Assembly: GCA_020635975.1 (NCBI GenBank)
Contig: JACJYT010000003.1
Location: 1-64,000, forward strand
Reading direction: 5' to 3'
Length of the DNA stretch: 64,000 nucleotides
Source: Chitinophagales bacterium
GTDB taxonomy: Bacteria; Bacteroidota; Bacteroidia; Chitinophagales; UBA8649
Shown: positions 41,705 through 49,007 of the stretch, piece after piece
Layout of the letters: the number at the start of each line of letters is the position of its first letter
How positions within the stretch are numbered: position 1 is the stretch's first letter
The notes under the pieces: model-generated
The model's input: only the letters and a program-made list of their open reading frames with translations
Told to the model about the DNA's origin: nothing
The model's database searches: none
Position numbers and translations under genes: made by a program

Positions 41705-42709
41705 ATGGTCATTTCAAAAGCTTACATCAAAAATAGCTTGTATAACAATGCTCTTCTTTGGAAAATCATAGAGTTTTTTCAAGGGCTTCATTATGCTCTT
41801 TCTTATTTGTTTTACTACAAGTTGGCCCTTAGGAAAGATACTTCGATTAGAGAAATAAATATAGAATTTTCTAGTGAATGTAATTTGCGCTGCACCTTTT
41901 GCGCCTTAGACCACAATAAGGAAAAAGCTTTTTTGGAAAAGCAAACACTTATCAAATTGTTAGATGAACTTAAAAATGAAAAACGCTTTTCTAGTGTAGA
42001 GAGAATTCAACTCTACAATGGAGGGGAAACCTTACTTCATCCCGAAAAATTCGATTTACTAGCTATCCTAAAAGAATATAAGGAGGCCTTTCTTGCTACG
42101 AATAGAGTTTTTCCTCAAGTTGTTTTACTTACCAATGCTACTTTATTGAGGGAAAGACAGAGTAAAACCTTAATAGATTTGGATATTGTAGATGAAGTTT
42201 TGGTTAGCTTGGATGGCGGAAGTCCAGAAAGTTTTGAAAAGTTTAGAGTGCGAGCTAAATGGTCTATGTTCTATAGAAACATAAAGGATTTTTTGCGCTA
42301 TAAAAAGGAAGTAGCTTCCAAGATAAAATTGAGAACTATTAGTATTATTCCGGAAGATAAGCCCTTTACTTTGGATTGGATGCATCCTGAATTCAGAGAA
42401 ATTCTAGAAGCGGCTGATACTTACGAATTAAGAAGATTGCATAATTGGGCAGGTGAAGTTGCTTTGGAGAATAAAGATAAAAAGCATAAAATCGGATGCA
42501 GTTTATTGATGAAGCAAATGGTAGTATTGCCAAATGGGGATGTAACGGTTTGTTGCAGTGATTTAAATTCCCGCGGAGTTATAGGAAACCTGAAGAAGGA
42601 ATCGCTTATATCCGTTTATGAATCAAAGAAAAGACTTTCTTGGCTTCATAGCTTATTACTAGGTAGGAAAGCGGATGTAGATTTGTGTAAGAACTGCGAA
42701 ACTTTTTAA
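41705..42709 (+). CDS. Radical SAM/SPASM domain protein
   Basis: A 334-residue protein. The radical SAM cluster motif is SECNLRCTFCAL (C-x3-C-x2-C, residues about 61-68), followed by GGETLLHPEKF and a C-terminal SPASM-like region with GCSLLMKQMVVLPNGDVTVCC and DLCKNCETF, which bind auxiliary iron-sulfur clusters. The N terminus has an amphipathic/hydrophobic stretch (LHYALSYLFYYKLAL) that may touch the membrane. Enzymes of this type modify peptides, sugars or lipids; the substrate is unknown. It lies 26 bp after the glycan fusion gene, which hints at a link to surface glycans, but it has its own promoter. Confidence 0.88.
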   Translation: MVISKAYIKNSLYNNALLWKIIEFFQGLHYALSYLFYYKLALRKDTSIREINIEFSSECNLRCTFCALDHNKEKAFLEKQTLIKLLDELKNEKRFSSVERIQLYNGGETLLHPEKFDLLAILKEYKEAFLATNRVFPQVVLLTNATLLRERQSKTLIDLDIVDEVLVSLDGGSPESFEKFRVRAKWSMFYRNIKDFLRYKKEVASKIKLRTISIIPEDKPFTLDWMHPEFREILEAADTYELRRLHNWAGEVALENKDKKHKIGCSLLMKQMVVLPNGDVTVCCSDLNSRGVIGNLKKESLISVYESKKRLSWLHSLLLGRKADVDLCKNCETF

Positions 42710-42711
42710 GC

Positions 42712-43350
42712 TTAGTTCTTAAAAAGTTCTTTCCTTCCAATTTCTTTGCAAATCGGACAAGTGTTTGGATGGTGACCCCGTGCTGGGCAATATTCTCTTC
42801 CAAAAAAAATAATTTGTAAATGGAGCTTATTCCAAAGTTCTTTCGGAAATAATCGTTTTGCATCCTTTTCTGTTTGAACTACATTTTTTCCATTACTTAA
42901 AGTCCATCGATACATTAAACGATGGATATGGGTATCAACAGGAAAGGCAGGAACACCAAATCCTTGACTCATCACCACAGAGGCAGTTTTATGTCCAACT
43001 CCAGGTAGTTTTTCCAATTCCTCGAAGCTATTCGGAACCTTACCATCGAATTTTTCCACTAGAATTTGAGATAAGCCGTAAATGCCTTTTGACTTCATTG
43101 GAGAAAGTCCACAAGGTTTAATAATCTCTTTTATTTCTTCAACTGAATGCTTGATCATGTCGAAAGGATTGTCGGCCATAGCAAATAGAATTGGCGTAAT
43201 TTGATTAACGCGAACATCCGTGCATTGCGCCGAGAGAAGCACGGCAACTAATAGGGTATAATTATCTTTATGATCTAAGGGGACAGGTACTTCTGGGTAC
43301 AAGCTTTCTAATTTAGAAATTACAAATTCAACTTTTTCAACTTTTGTCAT
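42712..43350 (-). CDS. nth: Endonuclease III
   Basis: A 212-residue DNA glycosylase/AP lyase with helix-hairpin-helix LEKLPGVGHKTASVVMSQGF (catalytic Lys in GHKTA) and the catalytic Asp in VDTHIHRLMYRW. It removes oxidised pyrimidines. The C-terminal iron-sulfur loop reads YCPARGHHPNTCPICKEIG: three Cys in a C-x9-C-x2-C pattern instead of the four Cys of the Escherichia coli loop, so a normal [4Fe-4S] cluster is doubtful. Its stop is 2 bp from the convergent radical SAM gene. A near -7 box (TAAATTTA, 43355-43362) lies 4 nt before the start. Confidence 0.93.
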   Translation of the reverse strand: MTKVEKVEFVISKLESLYPEVPVPLDHKDNYTLLVAVLLSAQCTDVRVNQITPILFAMADNPFDMIKHSVEEIKEIIKPCGLSPMKSKGIYGLSQILVEKFDGKVPNSFEELEKLPGVGHKTASVVMSQGFGVPAFPVDTHIHRLMYRWTLSNGKNVVQTEKDAKRLFPKELWNKLHLQIIFFGREYCPARGHHPNTCPICKEIGRKELFKN

Positions 43351-43432
43351 GCTGTAAATTTACGATAGATTTTTATACTCTTAAGGCCACTATTCTGTGA
43401 TATTAAATACACTTAATTTTTATTAAATTTAG

Positions 43433-43440
43433 TAACTTTG
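43433..43440 (+). promoter_or_regulatory. -7 box of the MbnP/MbnH-type operon
   Basis: TAACTTTG is a perfect box. Only TATAT separates it from the GTG at 43446, so the mRNA would be leaderless if that start is used; the next start, ATG 43476, would shorten the signal segment. Confidence 0.55.
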
Positions 43441-43445
43441 TATAT

Positions 43446-43823
43446 GTGAAAAAGCTTACTTCCATATTATTGGTAATGGTATTTATTAGCCCATTTTTAT
43501 TCAAAGCTTTTGTTGTAGTTAATTGGTTTGTGAACAAGCAATATATCGTTGAAAATCTTTGTGTTCAAAAAAATGAAGAAGTAAATACTTGTAAAGGAGC
43601 TTGTCATCTTAAAGCTAATTTAGAAAAAGTGGATGCCGCTCAGAATGAGAATCAGGCTGGCAAGAAGTATAAGTTCAACGAGAATTACAAGGACTTTATA
43701 TCAGTAGAAGAAGAGCTTTTGAACTTGTCATCTGCTTCAGTAACAATCGAACTATCTACCAGATTGGATTTTTCTTTTCAGGATTTTTTTACCATCCATT
43801 CCCCACCACCCCAATTGGCTTAA
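43446..43823 (+). CDS. Small exported protein with C...C-x3-CH motif
   Basis: The 125-residue protein has an N-terminal hydrophobic segment (LTSILLVMVFISPFLFKAFVVV would span the membrane), then LCVQKNEEVNTCKGACHLK, a Cys/His-rich motif (C-x8-C-x3-CH), a charged middle and a C terminus ending HSPPPQLA. I recall similar unnamed small proteins across Bacteroidota, often near metal-related or TonB genes, with the same C...C-x-G-x-C-H/Y-L motif. It is first in line before an MbnP-like lipoprotein and a dihaem MbnH-like protein, so a role in copper or haem handling in the periplasm is a reasonable guess. GTG start chosen. Confidence 0.65.
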   Translation: MKKLTSILLVMVFISPFLFKAFVVVNWFVNKQYIVENLCVQKNEEVNTCKGACHLKANLEKVDAAQNENQAGKKYKFNENYKDFISVEEELLNLSSASVTIELSTRLDFSFQDFFTIHSPPPQLA

Positions 43824-43837
43824 TAAGTTATGCACCT

Positions 43838-43859
43838 TGAAGCGAGAAATTTTGCTTCA
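43838..43859 (+). promoter_or_regulatory. Hairpin in the spacer before the MbnP-like gene
   Basis: TGAAGC (43838-43843) pairs with GCTTCA (43854-43859), followed by the T-rich ATTACTTTTATT. It lies 31 bp before the MbnP-like ATG and could be a weak attenuator or an mRNA end. Confidence 0.35.
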
Positions 43860-43890
43860 TTACTTTTATTAATTTATTAAACAATTTACA

Positions 43891-44655
43891 ATGAAAAAGA
43901 ATCTTTTATTGAGCATTTTTATGCTTTCCACTTTATTATTTATTTCTTCATGCGCTAAGGATGAGGATCCAAAACAGGAGCCAACGGAAGAAACTGGCAC
44001 GGTAACGATGAATCTAAACTATGTTTGGGGAATGAACAACTCTGCCTTTAGTTTAAATACGCCTTTAACACATCCAATGACAGGAGAAGTTTTAACATTT
44101 GAGACTTTAAAGTTTTATGTTTCTAACATTAAGTTTAAAAGTGAAGAAGATGGAACTTGGTGGTCGCAAGAAGAAAGTTACTACTTGGTTGATGCCTCTT
44201 TGCCTAATGGAAGCACTTTAACTATTCCAGGTGTTCCTGTGGCGCATTATACAGAAATGTCTTTTACAATTGGTGTTGATAGCGCTAGAAATGTTCGAGG
44301 CGCTCAAACTGGAGCTTTATCTGTTGCAAACAATATGTTTTGGAGTTGGAATTCTGGTTATATTATGATTAAGGCAGAAGGAACAGAAGCTTCAGCAGGT
44401 GGTTTTGCTTATCATTTAGGAGGCTTTTCTGGTCCAAATAGTGTGGTAACGGAGTTAGGTGCAGATTTTTCAAATTCTCACTTAATGGTTGAAAAGGACC
44501 AGACAACCGGAATGAATTTCAATGTTAACCCTGCTAAATTTTGGCACAATTTCCCTGGTGGAGTAGCAGCAACTAACTCTTTAATGGCGCCAGGTCCAGA
44601 TGCAGCCTTAATGGCGTCCGAGTTTGTTGCTTCTATTCAATTTACAGGGTTTTAA
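43891..44655 (+). CDS. MbnP-family lipoprotein
   Basis: A 254-residue lipoprotein (lipobox LLFISSC, Cys about residue 21) of the MbnP family. Family features are ETLKFYVSNIKFKSE, DSARNVRGAQTGAL, NNMFWSWNSGYIMIKAEG and AYHLGGFSGPNS. MbnP is a periplasmic copper-binding protein in which a Trp is oxidised to kynurenine by the dihaem enzyme MbnH; Trp residues occur in the conserved MFWSWNSGY stretch. The gene for an MbnH-like protein is 9 bp downstream, so the pair should work together. No methanobactin precursor was seen. Confidence 0.85.
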   Translation: MKKNLLLSIFMLSTLLFISSCAKDEDPKQEPTEETGTVTMNLNYVWGMNNSAFSLNTPLTHPMTGEVLTFETLKFYVSNIKFKSEEDGTWWSQEESYYLVDASLPNGSTLTIPGVPVAHYTEMSFTIGVDSARNVRGAQTGALSVANNMFWSWNSGYIMIKAEGTEASAGGFAYHLGGFSGPNSVVTELGADFSNSHLMVEKDQTTGMNFNVNPAKFWHNFPGGVAATNSLMAPGPDAALMASEFVASIQFTGF

Positions 44656-44664
44656 GCAGCGATA

Positions 44665-45675
44665 ATGAAAAGATTAGTAAGGCTATTTCTACTTGGAATT
44701 ATTTTACTAAGTTCTTGTGCTAAAGAGGAGGATATTAATGAAGTTTATCCATTGGTTTATCCTCCTCATTTTCCAGAGCCTGTTTATAAATTTGAAGATA
44801 ATCCCTTCACCTTAGAAGGCTTTGCTTTGGGTAGAAAACTCTTTTTCGATCCTATATTGTCGATAAACAATACCATTTCTTGTGGCTCTTGTCATGCTCC
44901 TGTTCATTACTTTGCAGATCATAATGTGGCTCTTAGTACTGGAGTATATGGTAGAACAGGCATCAGGAATGCCCCTGTTGCTTTCAATCTTATGTGGAAC
45001 GAAGCTTTTATGTGGGATGGGGGTGTTAATCATATAGAACTTTCAGGTTTTCCGGCTATGACTGATACCAACGAAATGGCGGAAACCATGAACGGCATTC
45101 TATTTAAACTACAAAATAGCCCTGAATATCCCGCCTTGTTCGAAAAGGCCTTTGGTGAAGGTCCGATTACGGATCAGCATTTGTTCTATGCTTTAACTCA
45201 ATTTAGTGCCTCGGTAGTTTCTGCCACCTCCAAGTACGATTATTATATTCAAGGTAAGCTAGATTTTTCTGAAGTCGAACTTGCGGGCTTAGAGCTTTTT
45301 AGAGCAAAATGCGAAGCTTGTCATCAAGAGCCCTTATTTACGGATTACAGTTTTAGAAATAACGGTTTGGATCTTGTTTTCACGGACTTAGGTCGAGCGC
45401 GAATTACCCAAAATCAAGAAGATTTAGGTAAATTCAAAGTGCCTACTTTAAGAAATGTTCTGCATACCTACCCTTATATGCACGATGGGAGATTTAGAAA
45501 TATAGATGAAGTACTAGATCATTATAGTTCAGGCATTCAAAACAGTGCTAGCTTAGACCCTTTATTAAGTCAAGGCATTAGTCTAAGTGAACAAGACAAA
45601 GCAAATTTGAAGGCCTTTTTAAGAACTTTAACCGATGTAGAGTTTCTAGAAAATAGGCTTTATTATGAGCCTTAA
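44665..45675 (+). CDS. Dihaem cytochrome c peroxidase family protein, MbnH-like
   Basis: A 336-residue lipoprotein (LLSSCAKEE) with two c-type haem sites: SCGSCHAPVHYFADH near residue 75 and KCEACHQEPLFTDY near residue 215. Between and after them are the family motifs GRTGIRNAPVAFNLMWNE, FMWDGG and FKVPTLRNVLHTYPYMHDG. Length and motif order fit the bacterial CcpA/MauG/MbnH superfamily. Its position directly after an MbnP-like gene favours MbnH, which oxidises a Trp of MbnP, over a classical peroxidase. Export and haem attachment in the periplasm are implied. Confidence 0.87.
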   Translation: MKRLVRLFLLGIILLSSCAKEEDINEVYPLVYPPHFPEPVYKFEDNPFTLEGFALGRKLFFDPILSINNTISCGSCHAPVHYFADHNVALSTGVYGRTGIRNAPVAFNLMWNEAFMWDGGVNHIELSGFPAMTDTNEMAETMNGILFKLQNSPEYPALFEKAFGEGPITDQHLFYALTQFSASVVSATSKYDYYIQGKLDFSEVELAGLELFRAKCEACHQEPLFTDYSFRNNGLDLVFTDLGRARITQNQEDLGKFKVPTLRNVLHTYPYMHDGRFRNIDEVLDHYSSGIQNSASLDPLLSQGISLSEQDKANLKAFLRTLTDVEFLENRLYYEP

Positions 45676-45682
45676 AGAAAGC

Positions 45683-45717
45683 AAAAAAAAGAGGACTGAT
45701 AAAGTCCTCTTTTTTTT
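45683..45717. terminator. Bidirectional intrinsic terminator
   Basis: A perfect 15-bp stem: eight As plus GAGGACT (45683-45697) pair with AGTCCTC plus eight Ts (45703-45717) around GATAA. It serves both the MbnH-like gene and the convergent T9SS gene, whose stop codon it touches. Confidence 0.92.
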
Positions 45718-46477
45718 AATCTAATTTGATGAGCTGTTTTGAGTAGACTTGGTCTTTTATGCTTAGCTTGAGCACATAAATCCCATTGGCTAAAGCGGTC
45801 ATATCTATTTTCTGACTTTGCTTACCTGCGAATAGATTTTCATTTAATACACTTAGAACTCGAGTTCCATTAATATGATATACTTCTATATTTACCTTGG
45901 CTTTGTTCTCTAAATTAAAGCCGAGTTCAACAAAATCGCTAGTAGGATTTGGATAAGCTTCCACTTCAATAAGACTTAATTCTGGGTTTTCTTTAGAAGC
46001 ACTTTCCTTATTTTCTAGAGTCTTAAAAATTTCGGTATAACCGCCTGTACATGGAGTGCCAAAATTAGAGGTATAACTTTTCGTGTCTCCCAAAAGATAA
46101 AGTCTGTTATCTCTGCTTACAATTTTTAATTCACCCGATTTAAAACACCAAACACTGAGTGGATTTTTCATTTCATCCACTATTTCGTATTCTTCAAAAT
46201 AAAATTTGTCTCCAACTACCATTCCCCTAATCTTAACTTCTGCATAATCGCCATTTTCGCTGTAGATGGTAGAGGTTCCTGAAACGGAATTGCCATTTTG
46301 TTTCAAATCGAGTTGGTATTGAAACTCTTGCATAAAATAGTTTTGGTAAGGGTCGTATTGTTTTCTTAAGCCTTCGAAACTGCCATCTAGTTTATAGGTG
46401 CTTTGCGCAAACAAAACACTTGTAAACAAAAGAAAGAAAAGAAAGTAAGCAAAACTTAGGATTTGTATCTTTTTCAT
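45716..46477 (-). CDS. Secreted protein with T9SS sorting domain
   Basis: The 253-residue protein has a signal peptide ending LFAQ, a ~130-residue beta-rich domain (STYKLDGSFEGL, YQLDLKQNGNSVSGTSTIYS, GMVVGDKFYFEEYEI) that looks like one lipocalin-like or beta-sandwich unit, and a T9SS type A sorting domain (VEAYPNPTSDFVELGF ... GIYVLKLSIK). It would be delivered to the cell surface or medium. The N domain is not one I can name. It has no partner gene, and a short leader hairpin AGCAG/CTGCT lies upstream of its start. Confidence 0.8.
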   Translation of the reverse strand: MKKIQILSFAYFLFFLLFTSVLFAQSTYKLDGSFEGLRKQYDPYQNYFMQEFQYQLDLKQNGNSVSGTSTIYSENGDYAEVKIRGMVVGDKFYFEEYEIVDEMKNPLSVWCFKSGELKIVSRDNRLYLLGDTKSYTSNFGTPCTGGYTEIFKTLENKESASKENPELSLIEVEAYPNPTSDFVELGFNLENKAKVNIEVYHINGTRVLSVLNENLFAGKQSQKIDMTALANGIYVLKLSIKDQVYSKQLIKLD

Positions 46478-46696
46478 AAGCTAAATTTTTAGTGTGTATA
46501 GAGGAGCAGAACTTTAGCTGCTTTCCATAAAATTCCAATAAAAAAATTATAAAAGGAAATTATTTATGTTAAAAAATATTCAATTTAAGAAGCCTTTTCA
46601 AACAGTCCTGCAGAGGATAGCTTCTCTGATCAATTTTTATTTTCTCTTACATGCAGAAATCCATTTTAAGCTTATTTCTCTTTCGATAAAAAATCG

Positions 46697-46704
46697 TAAC
46701 TTTG
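46697..46704 (+). promoter_or_regulatory. Promoter of hppD
   Basis: TAACTTTG is a perfect -7 box with 24 nt to the ATG at 46729. Confidence 0.65.
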
Positions 46705-46728
46705 TAGCTCAAATCAAACTCATAACTT

Positions 46729-47862
46729 ATGGAAAGAACAGTTGCAAAGTCTGAAGATAAATTGGTAGATGCACAAGATTTTTTACCGCTATTAGGTACA
46801 GATCATGTGGAAATTTATGTTGGGAACGCTAAACAGTCGGCTTACTACTACCAAGCGGCTTTTGGATTCCATGTTGTGGCATATTCTGGTTTAGAAACAG
46901 GAAACAAACAACAAACCTCTTATGTTTTACAGCAAGAGAAATTAAGATTGGTCGTTACTTCTGCACTTACTCCCGAAAACCCAATTAATGCACATCTTGC
47001 TAAGCATGGTGATGGAGTAAAGGTTCTTGCCCTTTGGGTGGATGATGCCACAAAAAGTTGGGAAGAAACTACAAAGCGTGGAGCCATAAGTGTGCAAGAG
47101 CCAACTAGGTATAAAGATGAGTTTGGTGAAGTGGTAGTTTCATCAATTCAGACCTATGGAGAAACCATTCATAAATTTGTTGAAAGAAAAAATTACCGAG
47201 GAGCTTTTATGCCGGGCTTTGAGGCCAAATCTTCAAGTTTCGAGGTTAAACCAATTGGCTTGCAATATATAGATCACTGTGTTGGTAATGTAGAATTGGG
47301 CAGAATGAATGAGTGGGTTAAGTTTTACGAAGATGTAATGGGATTTGGTTTGTTATTAACTTTCGACGATAAGGATATTTCTACAGAATACACGGCCTTA
47401 ATGAGTAAGGTAGTTAGTAATGGAAATGGTTATGTAAAGTTTCCAATTAACGAACCTGCCAAAGGAAAGAAGAAATCGCAAATAGAAGAGTATATCGATT
47501 TCTATCATAGTGCGGGTGTACAACATATAGCTGTTGCCACAAAAGATATTATTTATACCGTATCAGAGCTTAGAAGGAGAGGGGTGGAGTTCTTAGAAGT
47601 TCCAGCCACCTACTACGAAGATTTGATAGAACGAGTTGGAAATATTAAGGAAGATGTTAAAATCTTACAAGATTTAAATATTTTGGTTGATAGAGATGAT
47701 GAAGGCTATTTACTTCAGATTTTTACCAAACCAGTTCAAGATAGACCGACCATGTTTTTTGAAATAATTCAAAGAGAGGGAGCAAAATCTTTTGGTAAAG
47801 GAAACTTTAAGGCATTGTTTGAATCTATAGAAAGAGAACAAGCCAATAGAGGAACCTTATAG
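46729..47862 (+). CDS. hppD: 4-Hydroxyphenylpyruvate dioxygenase
   Basis: A 377-residue enzyme made of two VOC domains. The iron ligands are the His in LQYIDHCVGN (about 183), the His in GVQHIAVATKDI (about 266) and the Glu in MFFEIIQREG (about 345), and the C-terminal GKGNFKALFESIEREQ helix that closes the active site is present. It converts 4-hydroxyphenylpyruvate to homogentisate in tyrosine breakdown. No homogentisate dioxygenase gene is adjacent. It has its own promoter and terminator, so it is a single-gene unit. Confidence 0.96.
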   Translation: MERTVAKSEDKLVDAQDFLPLLGTDHVEIYVGNAKQSAYYYQAAFGFHVVAYSGLETGNKQQTSYVLQQEKLRLVVTSALTPENPINAHLAKHGDGVKVLALWVDDATKSWEETTKRGAISVQEPTRYKDEFGEVVVSSIQTYGETIHKFVERKNYRGAFMPGFEAKSSSFEVKPIGLQYIDHCVGNVELGRMNEWVKFYEDVMGFGLLLTFDDKDISTEYTALMSKVVSNGNGYVKFPINEPAKGKKKSQIEEYIDFYHSAGVQHIAVATKDIIYTVSELRRRGVEFLEVPATYYEDLIERVGNIKEDVKILQDLNILVDRDDEGYLLQIFTKPVQDRPTMFFEIIQREGAKSFGKGNFKALFESIEREQANRGTL

Positions 47863-47889
47863 CTTTCTGCTTTTAAAACTTACATGTAG

Positions 47890-47915
47890 AGGGCTATTTA
47901 TTAATAGCCCTTTTT
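47890..47915 (+). terminator. Intrinsic terminator after hppD
   Basis: AGGGCTATT (47890-47898) pairs with AATAGCCCT (47903-47911) around TATT, then Ts to 47915. It lies 27 bp after the hppD stop and 19 bp before the DUF2007 gene. Confidence 0.88.
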
Positions 47916-47933
47916 AATTTTATAAAATTACTT

Positions 47934-48221
47934 ATGGGTAAATTAATGCAAGTTGCTGCTTTCGCCTACGAAATTGATATGGCCATGGTGCGAAATCGAT
48001 TAGAGGAATTAGGCATCAGAACCTACGTAAAAGATGAGCATGTTAATGCTTTGCGCGAATTTTCTGCAGGATCTTTGAATGGGGTGAAGATATTGGTAGA
48101 AGAAAGTGACTATGAAAGAGCGATGGAATTTCTTATTGAAATAGGGCATTATACGGCTAAAGATTTCGAACTAAATTTTTTAGAACGCTTTCTTCAAAAA
48201 TTGTTTGGAAAATCTAAGTGA
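47934..48221 (+). CDS. DUF2007 domain protein
   Basis: A 95-residue protein (VAAFAYEIDMAMVRNRLEEL, GIRTYVKDEH, NGVKILVEESDYERAMEFL) of the DUF2007 type, a small ferredoxin-like fold annotated as a putative signal-transducing protein. The C-terminal 20 residues add a basic amphipathic helix. It follows a terminator, so it must have its own promoter or depend on readthrough from hppD; none is clear. The last 8 bp overlap the convergent ArsC-like gene. Confidence 0.83.
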   Translation: MGKLMQVAAFAYEIDMAMVRNRLEELGIRTYVKDEHVNALREFSAGSLNGVKILVEESDYERAMEFLIEIGHYTAKDFELNFLERFLQKLFGKSK

Positions 48222-48570
48222 GTTTGTTCTTTAGAGCCTCTACTACTTTTTTAGAGTTTCCAATAAAAATAGTATTATCTATAATCGCCACTGGTCTTTT
48301 CAAAAAAGTATATTCTTCCAAAATATAGTTTTTATAATCTTCCTCACTTAAATTTTTATCTTTAAGTCCTAGAGCTTTGTATTTCATTGCCGTGCGACTA
48401 AAAAGTGCTTCGTAAGAACCAGCTAGTTTCTTCATTTCAGCTAATTGCCCTTCGCTTATCGCATCTTCCTTTATATTTTGAAGTTCGAAGCCATGTTTTT
48501 CCGCTTCGATTTCTTTTAAGATTCGTATGCAAGTACTACAAGATTTTAGATAGTATATTTTTTTCTTCAT
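48214..48570 (-). CDS. ArsC/Spx-like thioredoxin-fold protein
   Basis: A 118-residue ArsC-family protein starting KKKIYYLKSCSTCIRILKEI, with a CxxC near the N terminus and the family RPVAIIDNTIFIGN strand. Arsenate reductase uses one N-terminal Cys and three Arg; the canonical RxP region here is KRPVAII, and the other Arg positions are not clear, so this is more likely a redox or Spx-like relative than a proven arsenate reductase. It is the last gene of the ribD-to-SufE run on the minus strand, 28 bp after SufE. Confidence 0.8.
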   Translation of the reverse strand: MKKKIYYLKSCSTCIRILKEIEAEKHGFELQNIKEDAISEGQLAEMKKLAGSYEALFSRTAMKYKALGLKDKNLSEEDYKNYILEEYTFLKRPVAIIDNTIFIGNSKKVVEALKNKLT

Positions 48571-48598
48571 TTTTTAGATTGATTTTTAGTATGCTGCT

Positions 48599-49006
48599 CT
48601 ATGCATATTGCTCGGCATAGCCCTTCATATAGGCAATCATAGAACTTAAACCATTACTTCTCTGAGAACTTAAATGCTCATGAAGTTTTATCTCTTGAAT
48701 GAAATTTAATTGGTGAGAGATTAGGTCTTGGGGACTTAAACCCGACAAAACATGGATTAACATAGCAATAATGCCTTTGGTGATTACCGTATTGCTATCT
48801 GCTTCGAAATAGATTTTGCCTTCTTTTTCATAAGCTCTTAACCAAACCTTACTTTGGCATCCTTTAACTAATAGCTCATCCACCTTGTATTTTTCATCTA
48901 AAGGTGCAAGTTCCTTTCCAAGACTAATAATATGCTCATACTTGTCCATGGGGTCATCGAAGAGACTAAACTCTTCAACTATTTCTTGTTCTTTCTCTGT
49001 TAACAT
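48599..49006 (-). CDS. sufE: SufE family cysteine desulfurase activator
   Basis: A 135-residue SufE with the active-site loop LLVKGCQSKVWLRAY (Cys about residue 50) and IIAMLIHVLSGLSPQDL. SufE accepts sulfur from SufS for iron-sulfur cluster building. No sufS or sufBCD is nearby. The gene starts 1 bp after the M36-type protease stop, suggesting cotranscription without a clear pathway link. Confidence 0.93.
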   Translation of the reverse strand: MLTEKEQEIVEEFSLFDDPMDKYEHIISLGKELAPLDEKYKVDELLVKGCQSKVWLRAYEKEGKIYFEADSNTVITKGIIAMLIHVLSGLSPQDLISHQLNFIQEIKLHEHLSSQRSNGLSSMIAYMKGYAEQYA

Positions 49007-49007
49007 A

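Noticed and set aside
46566..46754. 62-codon open frame before hppD
   Set aside because: It covers the hppD promoter and start, has no family match, and has poor codon use.
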